A DNA stretch of 64,000 bases from assembly GCF_001704415.2 (NCBI RefSeq), contig NC_030816.1, positions 78,943,713 to 79,007,712 of the forward strand, read 5' to 3'. Position numbers and translations under genes: made by a program. Positions 42,299 to 52,852 of the stretch are shown here, one piece after another (the stretch's first letter is position 1; each line of letters opens with the position of its first letter). The stretch comes from Capra hircus (lineage: Eukaryota > Chordata > Mammalia > Artiodactyla > Bovidae). The notes below the pieces were generated by a model. The model ran no database searches. It was not told the DNA's origin and was given only the letters and a program-made list of their open reading frames with translations.

Positions 42299-43955
42299 TG
42301 ACATTTGCAGAAGCTGTTGGGTAACGAGGTGAACACTGAAGAGGGGAGGGGTTGTCGGTCTGGGAGAATCCAGGTTTTGTTGGATGTCAGGCTTATACAA
42401 TTTGGGGTTCTCCTTAAAAAAGAAGATGAAAAGATCTTTCTTCCAAAACTTGTACAAGAGTACTTGTAAACGTGTTGGGGCCCGCCCCAGGGTTTTAGAA
42501 GGAGCCCTGAAGCTTAAGCATCGTTAATTTAATGTAACATGTCTTTGTTGAGGAATAGAGTAGGGAGTGTCCAGAGCGAACCGCTCACCGCCTCTGACCT
42601 TTGTCTTCGGAAGCAAAAAGATTTGGCCAGACGTGTCATATCCAGAAGCCGGACAAGTAATTAGAAAGCCCCTAGGGATGGAAAATGGTTTATTCCATTT
42701 AAACTCATTCTGGTCCACATTTACTTTAACCATCTTCCCAGATGACCGTTTCTACTGTAATTTAGCATGACAAAGTGACCTTTGACCAAAATCAATTAAC
42801 TTTTAATTTCTCGCCTAGACTGTTGCCTGATAAAATTTTAGAAGCACTTTCTGAGGAATTGGATAAAATTTCCATGATAATTATGACCTTGAGGTAGTCT
42901 TGTGTCAAAAAAGATGCATACTCTTCTTTGGCTAATTACTTTCTCATCTTTCCGCCCACTCTGATTAGTCTTCATATCTGTTTCGGACTTAGATAAATAC
43001 TTCATCAATCAGAGATTAGAAGAATCTCATTACCTCTGGGAATTCCTCAGTGCCACTCAGGCCTTTAATGAAGCTGTTAGGAGCCTTTGTCATTGAAAGC
43101 AGGGCTTAAGTGACCAGATGGACTTCTTGGAAGCAACTTGTACAAATGTCAGGCAAGAAGAGATTTAATGAGGCTTAACACGTGCAGCGGAAGGGAGAGT
43201 GGGTCCTGAGTTTCTTGTTGAGTTGTATCACCTTCAGTAATAGCCTAATTTCTTCTTTTTGTAGGAGAAATGGAACTTTCAGAAGTAAAACGATATGAGT
43301 TTATTCCATATCAAGAAAGTGAAAATAAAGCAAAAAATCGCAGCATGCTTCACACTTCCTTTTGTGGCAGGACGCATTATCCTGAGGGAGCACAGACCTT
43401 GTACTGCCAGGGCGAGGGCAGCCGCCAGTCAGGCTTCTCAGCTTGGCCAGATCCCTGATTTTCTGATGTAGATTTCAGGGTCCAGATTGCTCATTGTCCA
43501 AATGCCAGTTGGGCACTGGGATGGATTTGCCAGATTCATTTTCACTTCTTAGACAAAGCTGGAATTTGAATCTGAAATTAAAGGTGAAAAACAAGGTCTC
43601 TAAATCAATCAAACCCCATTATCATTTGAGTGGGGCTTTTATTACTGTTTCCTGCCTTTTGGATAATAGAAAACGGTTCGTAAAAAAAAAATTGTCCCTC
43701 CCTTTCCCCAGAGACTTCGGGGAAACTTTATAAAACTTCATGTTAGTGGTGAATCGAAGGCTGCTTTGCTTTATTTTGGTCTCTGGAAAGATGAAAGGAG
43801 GAGGAGCTCCGAATCTGTTGAGAATAGCCGTCCTTTCCGTGGGTTTGAATGTAGCCAGATTATTTTTGGCTTTATCCTGGTATTCCAAAGAAAAGGGTGT
43901 GGTTGAAAAAAATGATATTGAGAATTTATAAAACAGAGGAATTTTGTATTGTTCT
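42299..43955. other. Repeat-poor block, candidate regulatory DNA
   Basis: About 1.65 kb without interspersed repeats. It contains several TAATTA/CAATTAA homeodomain-like words and the DR1 motif listed separately. At 43243-43264 a pyrimidine tract ends in TTTTTGTAG, followed by a 62-codon frame (43270-43458) that I do not recognise. No donor or downstream exon could be paired with it. Confidence 0.45.
42776..42788 (-). promoter_or_regulatory. DR1-type nuclear receptor motif
   Basis: Plus-strand TGACCTTTGACCA reads TGGTCAAAGGTCA on the minus strand: two GGTCA half-sites one base apart, the layout bound by HNF4, COUP-TF and RXR heterodimers (established for those families). It sits in a repeat-poor block. 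Occupancy is not shown, and a 13-bp match can occur by chance. Confidence 0.35.
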
Positions 43956-43959
43956 GAGG

Positions 43960-44085
43960 TTTTTTTTTTTTTTTCGGTTGTGCCTTGTGGTTTAGGGGAA
44001 TCTTAGCTCCCTGACCAAAGATTAAACCCGGGCTCTTGGCAATGAAAGCACCGAGTCCTAACCACTGGACCACCAGGGAATTAAT
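43960..44085 (-). mobile_element. Short tRNA-derived SINE
   Basis: T run, then CGGTTGTGCCTTGTGG, AGCTCCCTGACCAAAGATTA, AACCACTGGACCACCAGGG: a CHR-like SINE in reverse. GTTCTGAGGTTTT and ATTCTGAGTTTT at the edges look like a decayed target duplication. Confidence 0.8.
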
Positions 44086-45357
44086 TCCCTATTCTGAGTT
44101 TTAGTGTGATCAGTGAAAAAAGGAAGAATTTTTTAAAAGAATGCCAGCTAAAATATAGTTTGCATGTTCATTGCACAGCTTCGGTCATGACTGTTTCCAT
44201 ACGCGTCCCTAAAATGTATAGGCTTCATTACTACCAAATAGTTGGTTTGTAGGCATTCTCTCATCTAAATGGTGCTGAAAACTCAGCTCCTTTGTGCACT
44301 GGTGCCTAATCAAATAGTGGAGTTTTTGAGCAAAGTAGAAAAGGATAGCTTCATTACTTTGCCAAGCAAAGGGGGCCACAGTGGGCTGTCCCCTCAAAAC
44401 CACGTTGTCCTTCCTTGGAGAAGACAGCAAGAAGTTTTATGGTAATTGTTCAAAGAGAGGGTGATCAGCTGGTGGACATTCTTCTGCTGGGTTGGTGATG
44501 AGGTAAAGTCAGTCAGCATCGTCAACCTTCAGGTCCAACTGGTCTGGGGTCTCCATGCTTGTGGGCAGCACACCATCATTAAGTTAATCGTTAACGTGTC
44601 CCACCTGGAGGGGGTTTCAGCATTTGCAAAACAGCTCAAAGATAAAGGCTGTTCTTGACTGTTTGACCCCTCTTCTCACATTCCCTCCCTTCCCTAATTA
44701 ACTGTTTGAATCTGCCCATTGGAATCCAGGAAAGGTCATGGAGGCTGAGTGAAGGCTGTTCCCTATGATCAAAGAAATGAGGGACACTGGAAGGCTTTGT
44801 GCCCAGGAGCCCCAGAGGCCCCCTGCATGGTATCATAAATTGTTGTAACCCTTCGGTGAAAGTAAGAACAATAAGGTTGGTTTTAAAATTAACTTCCTCA
44901 CACTCTTGCCTTCTTCATCTGAGACAGATCCATATTGCCTGTGTGATGTTAGTTCCAATTAGGGCAGTTTGGAAACTTTATTTTTAGTGTGAGAGGAAAA
45001 AAAAAGTGGCTTGCTTTGAAATAAATTAACAAATAGACCCAGTTGAAACAGTTTTGTATGGGAAATTCGTTCCCTCACCCTGGCAGATTGGCCAGAAGCC
45101 AGCATTTACAGCTTTATTCTGTTTCTTTCCTTTTTTTCCCCTAACTTTTTATCTACAGCGTTTGTTCATTGAGAGAGAGGAAAACCTTTTCCTGTGGTTC
45201 CCCCACCCGTCCTGTTGCAGGCAGTTGCCCGGCCCCCATGCCCTCCAGGGCTTGGTCCACTTGGCACTTGGGCCTCTCAGCTCTTTTATTAGCAATTACC
45301 TCCTTAGCAGGGTTGAATGCAGGCAGGATCCCACTGGTCATCCTATGTTAGTGGGGA
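44086..45357. other. Unique sequence, no gene seen
   Basis: Text near 44500-44640 (GTGTCCCACCTGGAGG, TTTCAGCATTTGCAAAACAG) resembles an old repeat I cannot name. The 168-codon frame at 45054-45560 is half unique DNA and half translated SINE, so it is not a gene. Confidence 0.45.
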
Positions 45358-45369
45358 ACTTAAGGATGT

Positions 45370-45565
45370 GGGACTTCCCTGGTGGCTCAGACGGTAAAGA
45401 ATCTGTCTGCAGTGCAAGAGACCCGGCTTCCATCCCTGAACTGGGAAAATCCCCTGGAGGAGGGCATGGCAACCCACTCCAGTATTCTTGCGTGGAGAAT
45501 CCCATGGTCACAGGAGCCTGGTGGGCTACAGTCCATGGGATCACAAAGAGTCGGACATGACTAAG
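45370..45565 (+). mobile_element. Bov-tA SINE with TSD
   Basis: Head GGGACTTCCCTGGTGGCTCA, body to GAGTCGGACATGACTAAG. Duplication ACTTAAGGATGT (45358-45369) versus ACTTAACGATGT (45566-45577), one mismatch. Confidence 0.95.
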
Positions 45566-45624
45566 ACTTAACGATGTCTCTGACGTTTTTAGCTCACTCA
45601 TCCCGTAGTTACATTAAACACTCG

Positions 45625-45840
45625 TGACTGTATTAGGGTTCTTCCCCTGCATGATTTTATTTCCACCTCATAACATTATGGAGGAAGCATTGTCATCTAC
45701 ACGATCAGATGAGGAAGGCGTGACTCTGGCAGGAGAGAGACCTACCCAGAGTCACGTGGACAAGAAGGGGCGGAAAGTGGGTTTAACACCAGGTTCTGCT
45801 GACTGCTCTCCCTACACCCTCTGCTGTCTTCATAGAGCTG
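45625..45840 (-). mobile_element. MIR SINE, nearly complete
   Basis: Reverse MIR: TTTATTTCCACCTCATAACA, TCAGATGAGGAAGGCGTGAC, CCCAGAGTCACGTGGACAAG, AACACCAGGTTCTGCTGAC, in consensus order. Confidence 0.8.
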
Positions 45841-45864
45841 GAGGGGCTTTTAGAGACCTTCTTG

Positions 45865-46045
45865 TCCAGGGGTCTCAGCACTGGCAGCACAAGAGAGCCA
45901 CCTGGAGAATTTAAAATAAAGACACCATTGGGCTCGTCCCTGGCTGGCTAGATGGAGTCTCTGGAGGTGGATCTCAAAGTGGGCGGGGCAGGGATGGGAG
46001 TGGCTCCCGGGGTGATTGTGCTATGCAGGTATCGCTGCTCTAGTC
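45865..46045 (+). mobile_element. MER5-like hAT DNA transposon fragment
   Basis: CCAGGGGTCTCAGCACTGGC, AGAGCCACCTGGAGAATTTA and CCCGGGGTGATTGTGCTATG, ending at GCTCTAGTCC, resemble a MER5A-type non-autonomous hAT element with imperfect ends. No transposase. Confidence 0.6.
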
Positions 46046-46990
46046 CAGCTCCCTCAGCCTTCAAAGGAGCCTGAAGCCCAGCAATTTCTCCTTGCTCTAG
46101 TCTGCAAGGAGGGAGGGCTCTTTGCCCTGTCTGTAGTCTAGAACTGCAAGGGAGACGGGCCTGGAGAATGAGAGTGCGAGGAATTGGCTCACACATTGTT
46201 CTCCAGGGTTTCTGCTCTTCTCAGAGCTTCCGCTGGGAATCCCGTGCCTCTCTGGGATGGGGGGTGGATGTGTGGACTCTGACTCTGCAGGACAGTCCCC
46301 TCTTCTGTGTGGCAGTATCCCCTCCCCCCCCAACTCTAAGCAGCCCTGCCTCCATTGCCACTGGCATTTGGATTTGTTACTATGGCTTATTCTTGTTGGA
46401 AACGCAACGTGAGCTAGCGATGGCTCTCAGACTTGTAGGGGGTCTGTGAGATGCATCTCGAGAGAGATTTTCTGGTCAGACTTGTGAAGACGTGGGGTGA
46501 GCAGGGGAGATGGGGAGATGGTGGGGATGCTGAGCTCCCGATGGGTCTGGGGTCGGGATACCCAGGTTCTCTCCTTTGTCGGCCATCCGCCTCCTCCCTG
46601 TGCTGTTCGTCCTGCTCAGGGTTCCTTGTCCCAGGTTCGCCCAGGAGGCAGCAGGCAGTGGCTGTCCAGCCCCCAAAGGTCTCTCTGCGCCCCCTCCAGC
46701 CTGAGCTGAGTGAGGACGAGAAGTCCCAGCCACCTCACCTCATCCTGCTCCTCCTGTTCTGTCTTTTCAGCCTGGCCCCTGAGGCCCAGTGATTGAAAAC
46801 ACACGGGATAAAGGGAGTGGACGGTGAAGGAAAGCACTTTGCCTTGTGAGGCAGAGAGGACAGGGGTGTCAGCATACAGACGCTCTTGGCGCCTTCTCGT
46901 TCAGGCAGCGAGGGAAACAGAAGCGACCGACAGATGAACACTGTTAAGTACAAACCCAGTGCTACCAGATGAGTCACACAGAACTGGACG
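46046..46990. other. GC-richer unique sequence, no gene seen
   Basis: About 0.9 kb with overlapping open frames on both strands (up to about 119 codons), expected from GC-rich DNA. A C run lies at 46321-46330. No recognisable domain. Confidence 0.5.
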
Positions 46991-47110
46991 GGAGACATGG
47001 GCATTAGGCGGGCTAAGCTGGGAGACATTGGCATTAGGCGGGCTAAGCCGGGAGACATGGGCATTAGGCGGGCTAAGCAGGGAGACGTGGGCATTAGGTG
47101 GGCTAAGCTG
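46991..47110. repeat. Minisatellite, four 30-bp units
   Basis: Units at 46991-47020, 47021-47050, 47051-47080 and 47081-47110 share GGAGACATGGGCATTAGGCG plus GGCTAAGCNG, with one to four substitutions each. Thirty is a multiple of three, so all frames stay open and translate as ten-residue repeats; that is a side effect, not evidence for a gene. Confidence 0.96.
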
Positions 47111-47136
47111 GCATGCTTGAAACATTCTCACTGGGG

Positions 47137-47344
47137 GGACTTCCCTGGTGGTCCAGTGATTAAGAATCCACCTTGCAGAGCAGAGGATGCAGGTTCGATC
47201 CCTGGTCGGGGAACTAAGATCCCACGTGTAGAGAAGCAACTAAGCCTGGTGCTGCCATGAAAGAGGCCATGCTCTGCAACTGAGGTCCCAAGTCCCCCAA
47301 CTGAGACCCGACACAGCCAAAAAAAAAAAAAAAAAAAAAAAAAA
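47137..47344 (+). mobile_element. CHR-type tRNA SINE with long A tail
   Basis: Head GACTTCCCTGGTGGTCCAGT, GGTTCGATCCCTGGTC, GGGAACTAAGATCCCACG, ending in about 26 consecutive A (47319-47344), suggesting a fairly recent insertion. Confidence 0.93.
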
Positions 47345-48511
47345 TTCTGATTTTTGTGGTTTGCTGCTGTCCGTTGTGATGAGAGAGATTGTTGGAGCAG
47401 ATCACACACAGAGACAAAAAGAGCAAATGAATGAACAAGGCTGCGAGGAAAAAGTGGGACCCAGACCGGAGGAGGAGAAGTAGGAGAAGGGAGGATGTGA
47501 GCACAGATGAGTTTGGGATAAGGGAGTCAGAAAACAGCAGCGAGAGGCAGGCTCAGAGGTGGGAACCAGAGCCACAAGGGAGCCTGGAAGGCCCGCACGT
47601 CTCTGGGAAGGTAGCGAGAGGGCTGTGGGAGACTTTGGCTGTATTGCTCCAGAGTATTTTTACAAGGTGATATAAATGGTGCAACAAACAAACGTGGGGC
47701 GTGCTTGAACAGAAAGCGCTCTTGAAATGCTCCACCCGCTCATTGAGAGAGCCCCCCGCGCCTTGTTTGAGCTCCAGACACACCTGTGAACTCCAAACGG
47801 GAGTTTATCACTTTTTATCACCTTGACCTCGGAGACCCTGGCCTTGGAGGCCAGGGGTGCTTTTCTGCCTGGGGAACCCAGAGAGAGGTTTCCAGGGTGG
47901 AGTCTGGGAAGGCAGTGTGTTTTCAGGTAGTCATTTCGTACCTAGGTTTTGTCGAACTCTTAGAAAAGAAATCAAAAAGATAATGGGAAATGGCCTTGTT
48001 TAGTCTCTGTGTTTTCCTGATTTACACCTGCTTTAGTTGCCAAGCTTGCTCATTAGCGACGAGTCATTAGTGCTGTAATTACTGTTAGATTTGTCTGTAG
48101 CTGGAAAGTTCGTCTGACTTGACTTGCAGCTGAGTCTTGGCATGTCTGTTGTGTTGGCAGCAGCTAACCTTGTTCTGAGTGTACGTTTTAACCGCCTGTT
48201 CTAACCTTCAGTTTTATAATTGGTGCAGTGATCAGAATAGTTCTCATTTGAAGCAATAACTGTCCTTAAAAAACAACACGAATTTAAAAAATCTGGTATA
48301 AACGTATGTTTGGAAAGGAAATTTGGAAGATTGATTTCCGGACAAACAAGATACTTTCATTTCAATTTTTTTCTTAAATTGCCAAAAAGTCTGGTTTGTC
48401 AGAAAATTATGTGGTAGCTGTAGGAAAATATTTGTTTTAAATATATATCATGATAAGAGAAATGGCACTGTGATGAGTGTTTGATTTAGGTAAAAGCTAA
48501 GTCGTTTTTTT
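47345..48511. other. Repeat-poor sequence, no gene seen
   Basis: About 1.15 kb without recognised repeats. Around 48055-48080 there is a homeodomain-like cluster (TCATTAGTGCTGTAATTACT). Confidence 0.5.
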
Positions 48512-48872
48512 GAACTGTGGTGTTGGAGAAGACTCTTGAGAGTCCCTCGGACTGCAAGGAGATCCAACCAGTCAATCTTAAAGGAAATCAGTCCTGAATA
48601 TTCATTGGAAGGACTGATGCTGAAGCTGAAACTCCAGTACTTTGGCCACCTGATTCAAAGAACCGACTCAATTGGAAAAGACCCTGTTGCTGGGAAAGAT
48701 TGAAGGCTGGAGGAGAAGGGGGCGGCAGAGGATGAGATGGTTGGATGGCATCACCAGTGTGATGGACGTGAGTTTGAGCAAGCTCTGGGAGTTGGTGATG
48801 GACAGGGAAGCCTGGTGTGCTGCAGTCCATGGGGTCGCATAGAGTTGGACACGACTGAGTGACTGAACTAAA
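48512..48872 (+). mobile_element. BovB LINE, 3' fragment
   Basis: Forward BovB 3' end from TTGAACTGTGGTGTTGGAG to GACTGAGTGACTGAACTAAAG, about 360 bp; no frame preserved. Confidence 0.94.
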
Positions 48873-50313
48873 GCTGCTTTTGGTAGTTTTAGTAATTTTA
48901 CACTTTCTCAACATACTGCTTCCTTCTCTGTAACTGAAGCAAATGGTCTCCAGTAGAGAATAAGAAAACTGGGGATTTTGGATTCAAAGATACAGTCTGG
49001 ATAGAAGACCCCAGCGAGGGTACAGATATACAACCAGGAGGGAGAGCTGTCTAGAGGCTCAGTGCCCCCCGGAGGAGACCCCATCGGGACCCCTCTACTG
49101 GGCCTGGTGATGGAGCACATGTTATGTGCTGGCTTGCTATTTTTCATCTTTTTACCAATTCAAGTTAAGTTTCATTCTCCACGTTTATTTTACTTAGGGA
49201 AGGAAAGCATCTCAGGAACTTGCCCAAGGGCAGAAATGCACTATTAGTAACCAGTAAGCTAGGAAGGAGACCCGAGTCCACCTGGTTCCAAAGCACAAGT
49301 TCTTTCTACTAAAGCATTGTTTCCTGGATGTCTCCTGGCAAGATGTTCTTGGCCTAGAATGCCCTCTTTTCAGTGATGGGTCTTTTCTATCAGATGTTTT
49401 CTGAAATCTTACCTCTTTCAAAGACTTTAGCAAAGCAATTGAAAACGAGGTGGCAGTTTCCCCCCTACTGTTCTATTTAAAGGTGTAGTTCTCGCATCTT
49501 ATTTAGCAGTTGCTGTGGAAAGTGGATTTACTTTTTTAACTTGTTACCTGTGGGTCACGTGGGAGGAAGGAGAGATAGGTGGGAAGAGGCGTGTGGGGGA
49601 AGATTAGTGCTCCTGTACATGAAAAACTAAGGTGTTCACAGATGCAGGATGTGGTTTAAACCCCTCGGTCTATTGTAGTGACTTTACTTGTACCATTAAA
49701 GATAATACTGGTGACTGATTTTTGCTGCAAGACAACATTTCACATTAACATGCCATTTGCAATGATACACAAGCTACTCGATCTATCGATTAGTCATAGA
49801 TAGAACTTTTACATGTTCTGTCTCCTGACTCCGCTTAACAAATATTAAATTTTTGAAGGATTATGGAATTGACTGTGTGATATGCAACATGGGAATATCT
49901 CTATTCTCCATGATCTGCCTAGCCACAAATTCTATGACAAAAGTCGATCTCAGGAAAATAGTCTGTAAGTTCCGTTAAATGAAGGACTATGTTTGTTGGC
50001 TCTTATAAATTTAGTATCTGTCAGTGTAGAGTTGAGACTATCTTGATATTATTACTTCAAATTTATTTCAATCTTCTGTACCTTTTATGGTATAATGAAA
50101 ATGGGTTGTTACCATGACTTGGGCATCCGAAGTACTGAAACTTTTAGAAAGTTCAGTTGATAAGAATACAATATATTTATCAAGATAACTACTCTGAAGC
50201 TTACATACAAAGAGGGAGAGAGAACACAAACATGGTAAAATGATGATACTTGGAGAAACTGGGTATCTGGATGAGGGGTGTGTGGGAGTTCTTTAACTAT
50301 CTTACAACTTGTT
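48873..50313. other. Unique sequence with a MIR
   Basis: Mostly unrecognised DNA. A reverse MIR lies at 49180-49330 (separate entry). No exon is supportable. Confidence 0.5.
49180..49330 (-). mobile_element. MIR SINE fragment
   Basis: GGAACTTGCCCAAGGGCAGA, AGTAACCAGTAAGCTAGGAA, CCACCTGGTTCCAAAGCACA and CTACTAAAGCATTGTTTC follow reverse MIR order. Confidence 0.7.
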
Positions 50314-50380
50314 GTTTTTTTTTTTTTGGCCGTGCTGTGTGGCATGCAGGATCTTAGTTCTCCAATCAAGGATCAAACTC
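50314..50380 (-). mobile_element. Truncated tRNA SINE
   Basis: T run then GGCCGTGCTGTGTGGCATGC and GATCTTAGTTCTCCAATCAA: the 3' part of a CHR-like SINE in reverse; the head is missing. Confidence 0.8.
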
Positions 50381-50769
50381 TTAATATGCATATCTGAGAA
50401 AAATAATTGTGTAAGGAGACAGAAAATTTTGGGTTGATAATGAAGGAACCCATTAGAGAGAAAATGCTAGAGCATTGAGCTTGTATGGCCGTAAAAGCCA
50501 ATCAAAATGAACTGTGTGCTTCCAGTGTCTATATTTCACCAACTGTTGAGTCAGACAGTCCTTTGGATTTTTCCTGTGTGCCCTGCCTAGTTCTGATGGA
50601 GCTCTGTGTTACTGCTTTCCTGGGTCCGGGGACTTCAGAGACTTTGTTCATACCTGCCTTTCCCTATACCTCAGTCCTGCCCTTTCCTGAAAATTTTCAT
50701 GACTCTTCAGGTTCTTTGCACTTTAATGACAATGTCAAGATGCCATCCCCTCACCTCTTGATCTGCTTT

Positions 50770-51645
50770 CGTTTTCTTTCAATAAACTTTTTGTTATAGG
50801 ATGGTTTTAGATTTACAGAATTATTGCAAAGATGGTATAGAGAGTTCCTGTATACCCAACACCCATTTTCAACACCTTTCACTATTATGGTGTATTTTTT
50901 TAAATAACTAATGGAACTATTGATACATTACTAACACCACTCCCCCTACTCAGAATTTCTGTTTTTCCCTAATGTCCTTTTTCTGTTTTAGGATCCCGCA
51001 CAGGATACCACTGTACATTTTGGTCATCACGTCTCATTAGCCTCCTCTTAGCTGTGAGTTTTTCTGACTTGACTCGTTTTCAATGGCCTTGACAGTTTTG
51101 AGGAGTACTAGTCAGATGTTTTATAAAATGTTTTTTAATTTTCTGATTAGATTGGGTTCATGTGTTTTGGGGAAGAAGATTACAGAGATAAGAGGTCATA
51201 ATTATCACATGCTATTGTACATACTATCAATATGACTTTTCACTGTTCATTAACCTTGACCTTCTGGCTTGAAGTGGTATTTGGCAGGTTTCTCCACTGG
51301 AAAGTTATTCCTTTTTGCTCTCTCTTTTCAAACTATACTGTTTGGAAGAAAGTCATTTTACATAGCCTTGCCTTAAAGTGTGGGAGTTATGCTCCACTTC
51401 TTTGGGGTCAAAGGATCTACATAAATTCTTTTAATTCTGCATGGGAGAGTTTCTGTTTTCTTACATTTACTTATTCATTCAGTCATTTATATCAGTATGG
51501 ATTCATGTATATTTATTTCATGCTTTAGGTTATAATCCAATACTACTTTATTTTGTTGCTTAAATTGTTCCAGATGTGGCCGTTGGAAATGCTTTTAGTG
51601 GGTTTTTATATCCCTATGACACACCCTCATCATGGTGAATTTTCC
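50770..51645 (-). mobile_element. Old L1 3' UTR region, copy A
   Basis: Text such as ATTGCAAAGATGGTATAGAG, TTCCTGTATACCCAACACCC, TTATATCAGTATGGATTCAT and AATTGTTCCAGATGTGGCCG matches an old mammalian L1 3' region in reverse. It overlaps in consensus with copy B at 52.96-54.3 kb but is clearly different in sequence. Confidence 0.7.
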
Positions 51646-51658
51646 TTGTACCAGATCT

Positions 51659-52024
51659 AGAATCACCAACTCCCAGAGCTTGCTCAAACTCATGTCCATC
51701 GAGTCTGTGATGCCATCCAACCGTCTCATCCTCTGTTGTCCCCTTCTCTTCCTGCCCTCAATCTTTCCCAACATCAGGGTCTTTTGCAATGAGTCAGTTC
51801 TTCGCATCAGGTGGCCAAAGTCTTGAAATTTCAGCTTCAGCATCAGTCCTTCCAATGAATATTGAGGACTGAGTTCCTTTAGGATTGGCTGGTTGATCAC
51901 CTTGTAGTCCACAGGACTTTTCTAGAGTCTTCTCCAACATCACAGTTCAAAAGCATCAATTCTTCAGTGCTCAGCTTTCTTTGTGGTCCAACTCTCACAT
52001 CTATACATGACTACTGGAAAAACT
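51659..52024 (-). mobile_element. BovB LINE fragment lacking its 3' tip
   Basis: Reverse BovB from ATCACCAACTCCCAGAGCTT to GGAAAAACTATCA. The usual terminal TTCAG repeats and about 80 bp of the 3' end are missing on its left, so it was trimmed after insertion or the end decayed. Confidence 0.92.
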
Positions 52025-52164
52025 ATCACTTAGAAAATAATTAAATATATTCTAATTAATAAATAATCATGTAGAAAAAAATCACCTAGGCACTATACAG
52101 ATCACTGAAATAAAAGTCTAGGTCATTGACATTGATAAAAGTGACAGCAGTTGATACTGTTACT

Positions 52165-52262
52165 GAAAACATACTATATGCAAGCACTAAGCTAATCACC
52201 TTATGTATACTATTTCATTAAGTCCTCAAACAATTCATTGTCCTAGTTTTATTTTACCAATG
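52165..52262 (-). mobile_element. MIR SINE fragment
   Basis: ACTATATGCAAGCACTAAGC, ACTATTTCATTAAGTCCTCA, TTTTATTTTACCAATG: tail-first MIR. Confidence 0.7.
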
Positions 52263-52267
52263 TGCAC

Positions 52268-52408
52268 AACCACTCCAGTAGTTTTGCCCAGAGAATGGCT
52301 AACCACTCCAGAGTTTTTGCCTGGAGAGAATCCATGGACAGATGATTCTGGATGGTTACAGTCCATGGAGTTGCAAATAGTTGGACACAACTGAGCGATT
52401 TTTGTTTC
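52268..52408 (+). mobile_element. Bov-A fragment, diverged
   Basis: Forward Bov-A body (AACCACTCCAGTAGTTTTGC to GGACACAACTGAGCG) with a duplicated CCACTCCAG word; no tRNA head. Confidence 0.85.
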
Positions 52409-52425
52409 CAAGTCTAGACTCTCTT

Positions 52426-52852
52426 TGCTCGCCCCCAAATGGGCCAGTGAATCTGAGAGACAATGTGCTGAGTCAAGGAAGAGACGTTATTCGGGGAGTT
52501 GGCTGACTGAGAAGATGATGGCAGGCTAACACCTCAAAACAACCATCTTCTCAAGGTCTGGATGCCAGGTTCTTTTATAGATCAGAGATAGGGGGCAGGG
52601 GAGGTGAGGAAGCAAAGGCCATTAATCTTGCAAGGCTCCTAGAATGGCAAGCCTCAGGCAGAGGGTGTGTTAATTTCTTCCTGCCATCTACAGTGGACAG
52701 GGTTCTGAACAAAGGCAGTGTAGTTTAACAGTCAGGCAGAGGGGCGGGATTCTCTGAGGCTGGCCCTTCTGTATGATTATAATAGCAAAAGCAATGAAAA
52801 GCAAGTCAAACAGTTCCAACATGGAGTCAGAACTGGCTTCTTCTCTGCAACA
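52426..52852 (-). mobile_element. Solo LTR of a ruminant endogenous retrovirus
   Basis: A 427-bp block with TG at its left edge and CA at its right edge, as LTRs have. On the minus strand it begins TGTTGCAGAGAAGAAGCC and has a TATAAAAG box in the middle. Imperfect 5-bp flanks CTCTT (52421-52425) and CTTTT (52853-52857) may be the target duplication. No gag, pol or env sequence adjoins it, so it is a solo LTR left by recombination. Family not named. Confidence 0.75.
52572..52579 (-). promoter_or_regulatory. TATA box of the solo LTR
   Basis: Plus-strand CTTTTATA reads TATAAAAG on the minus strand, at the position expected for the LTR U3/R promoter. If active it would drive leftward transcription towards the Bov-A, MIR and BovB fragments. 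Confidence 0.5.

Noticed and set aside
45054..45560. 168-codon plus-strand frame as a gene
   Set aside because: Its second half is a translated Bov-tA SINE with its own TSD (45358-45369/45566-45577).
46991..47110. CRISPR-like array
   Set aside because: The 30-bp units are directly abutting with no spacers; this is a minisatellite in a mammalian genome.
46991..47260. Ten-residue repeat protein encoded by the minisatellite
   Set aside because: A 30-bp unit keeps all frames open automatically; the frame runs on into a SINE.
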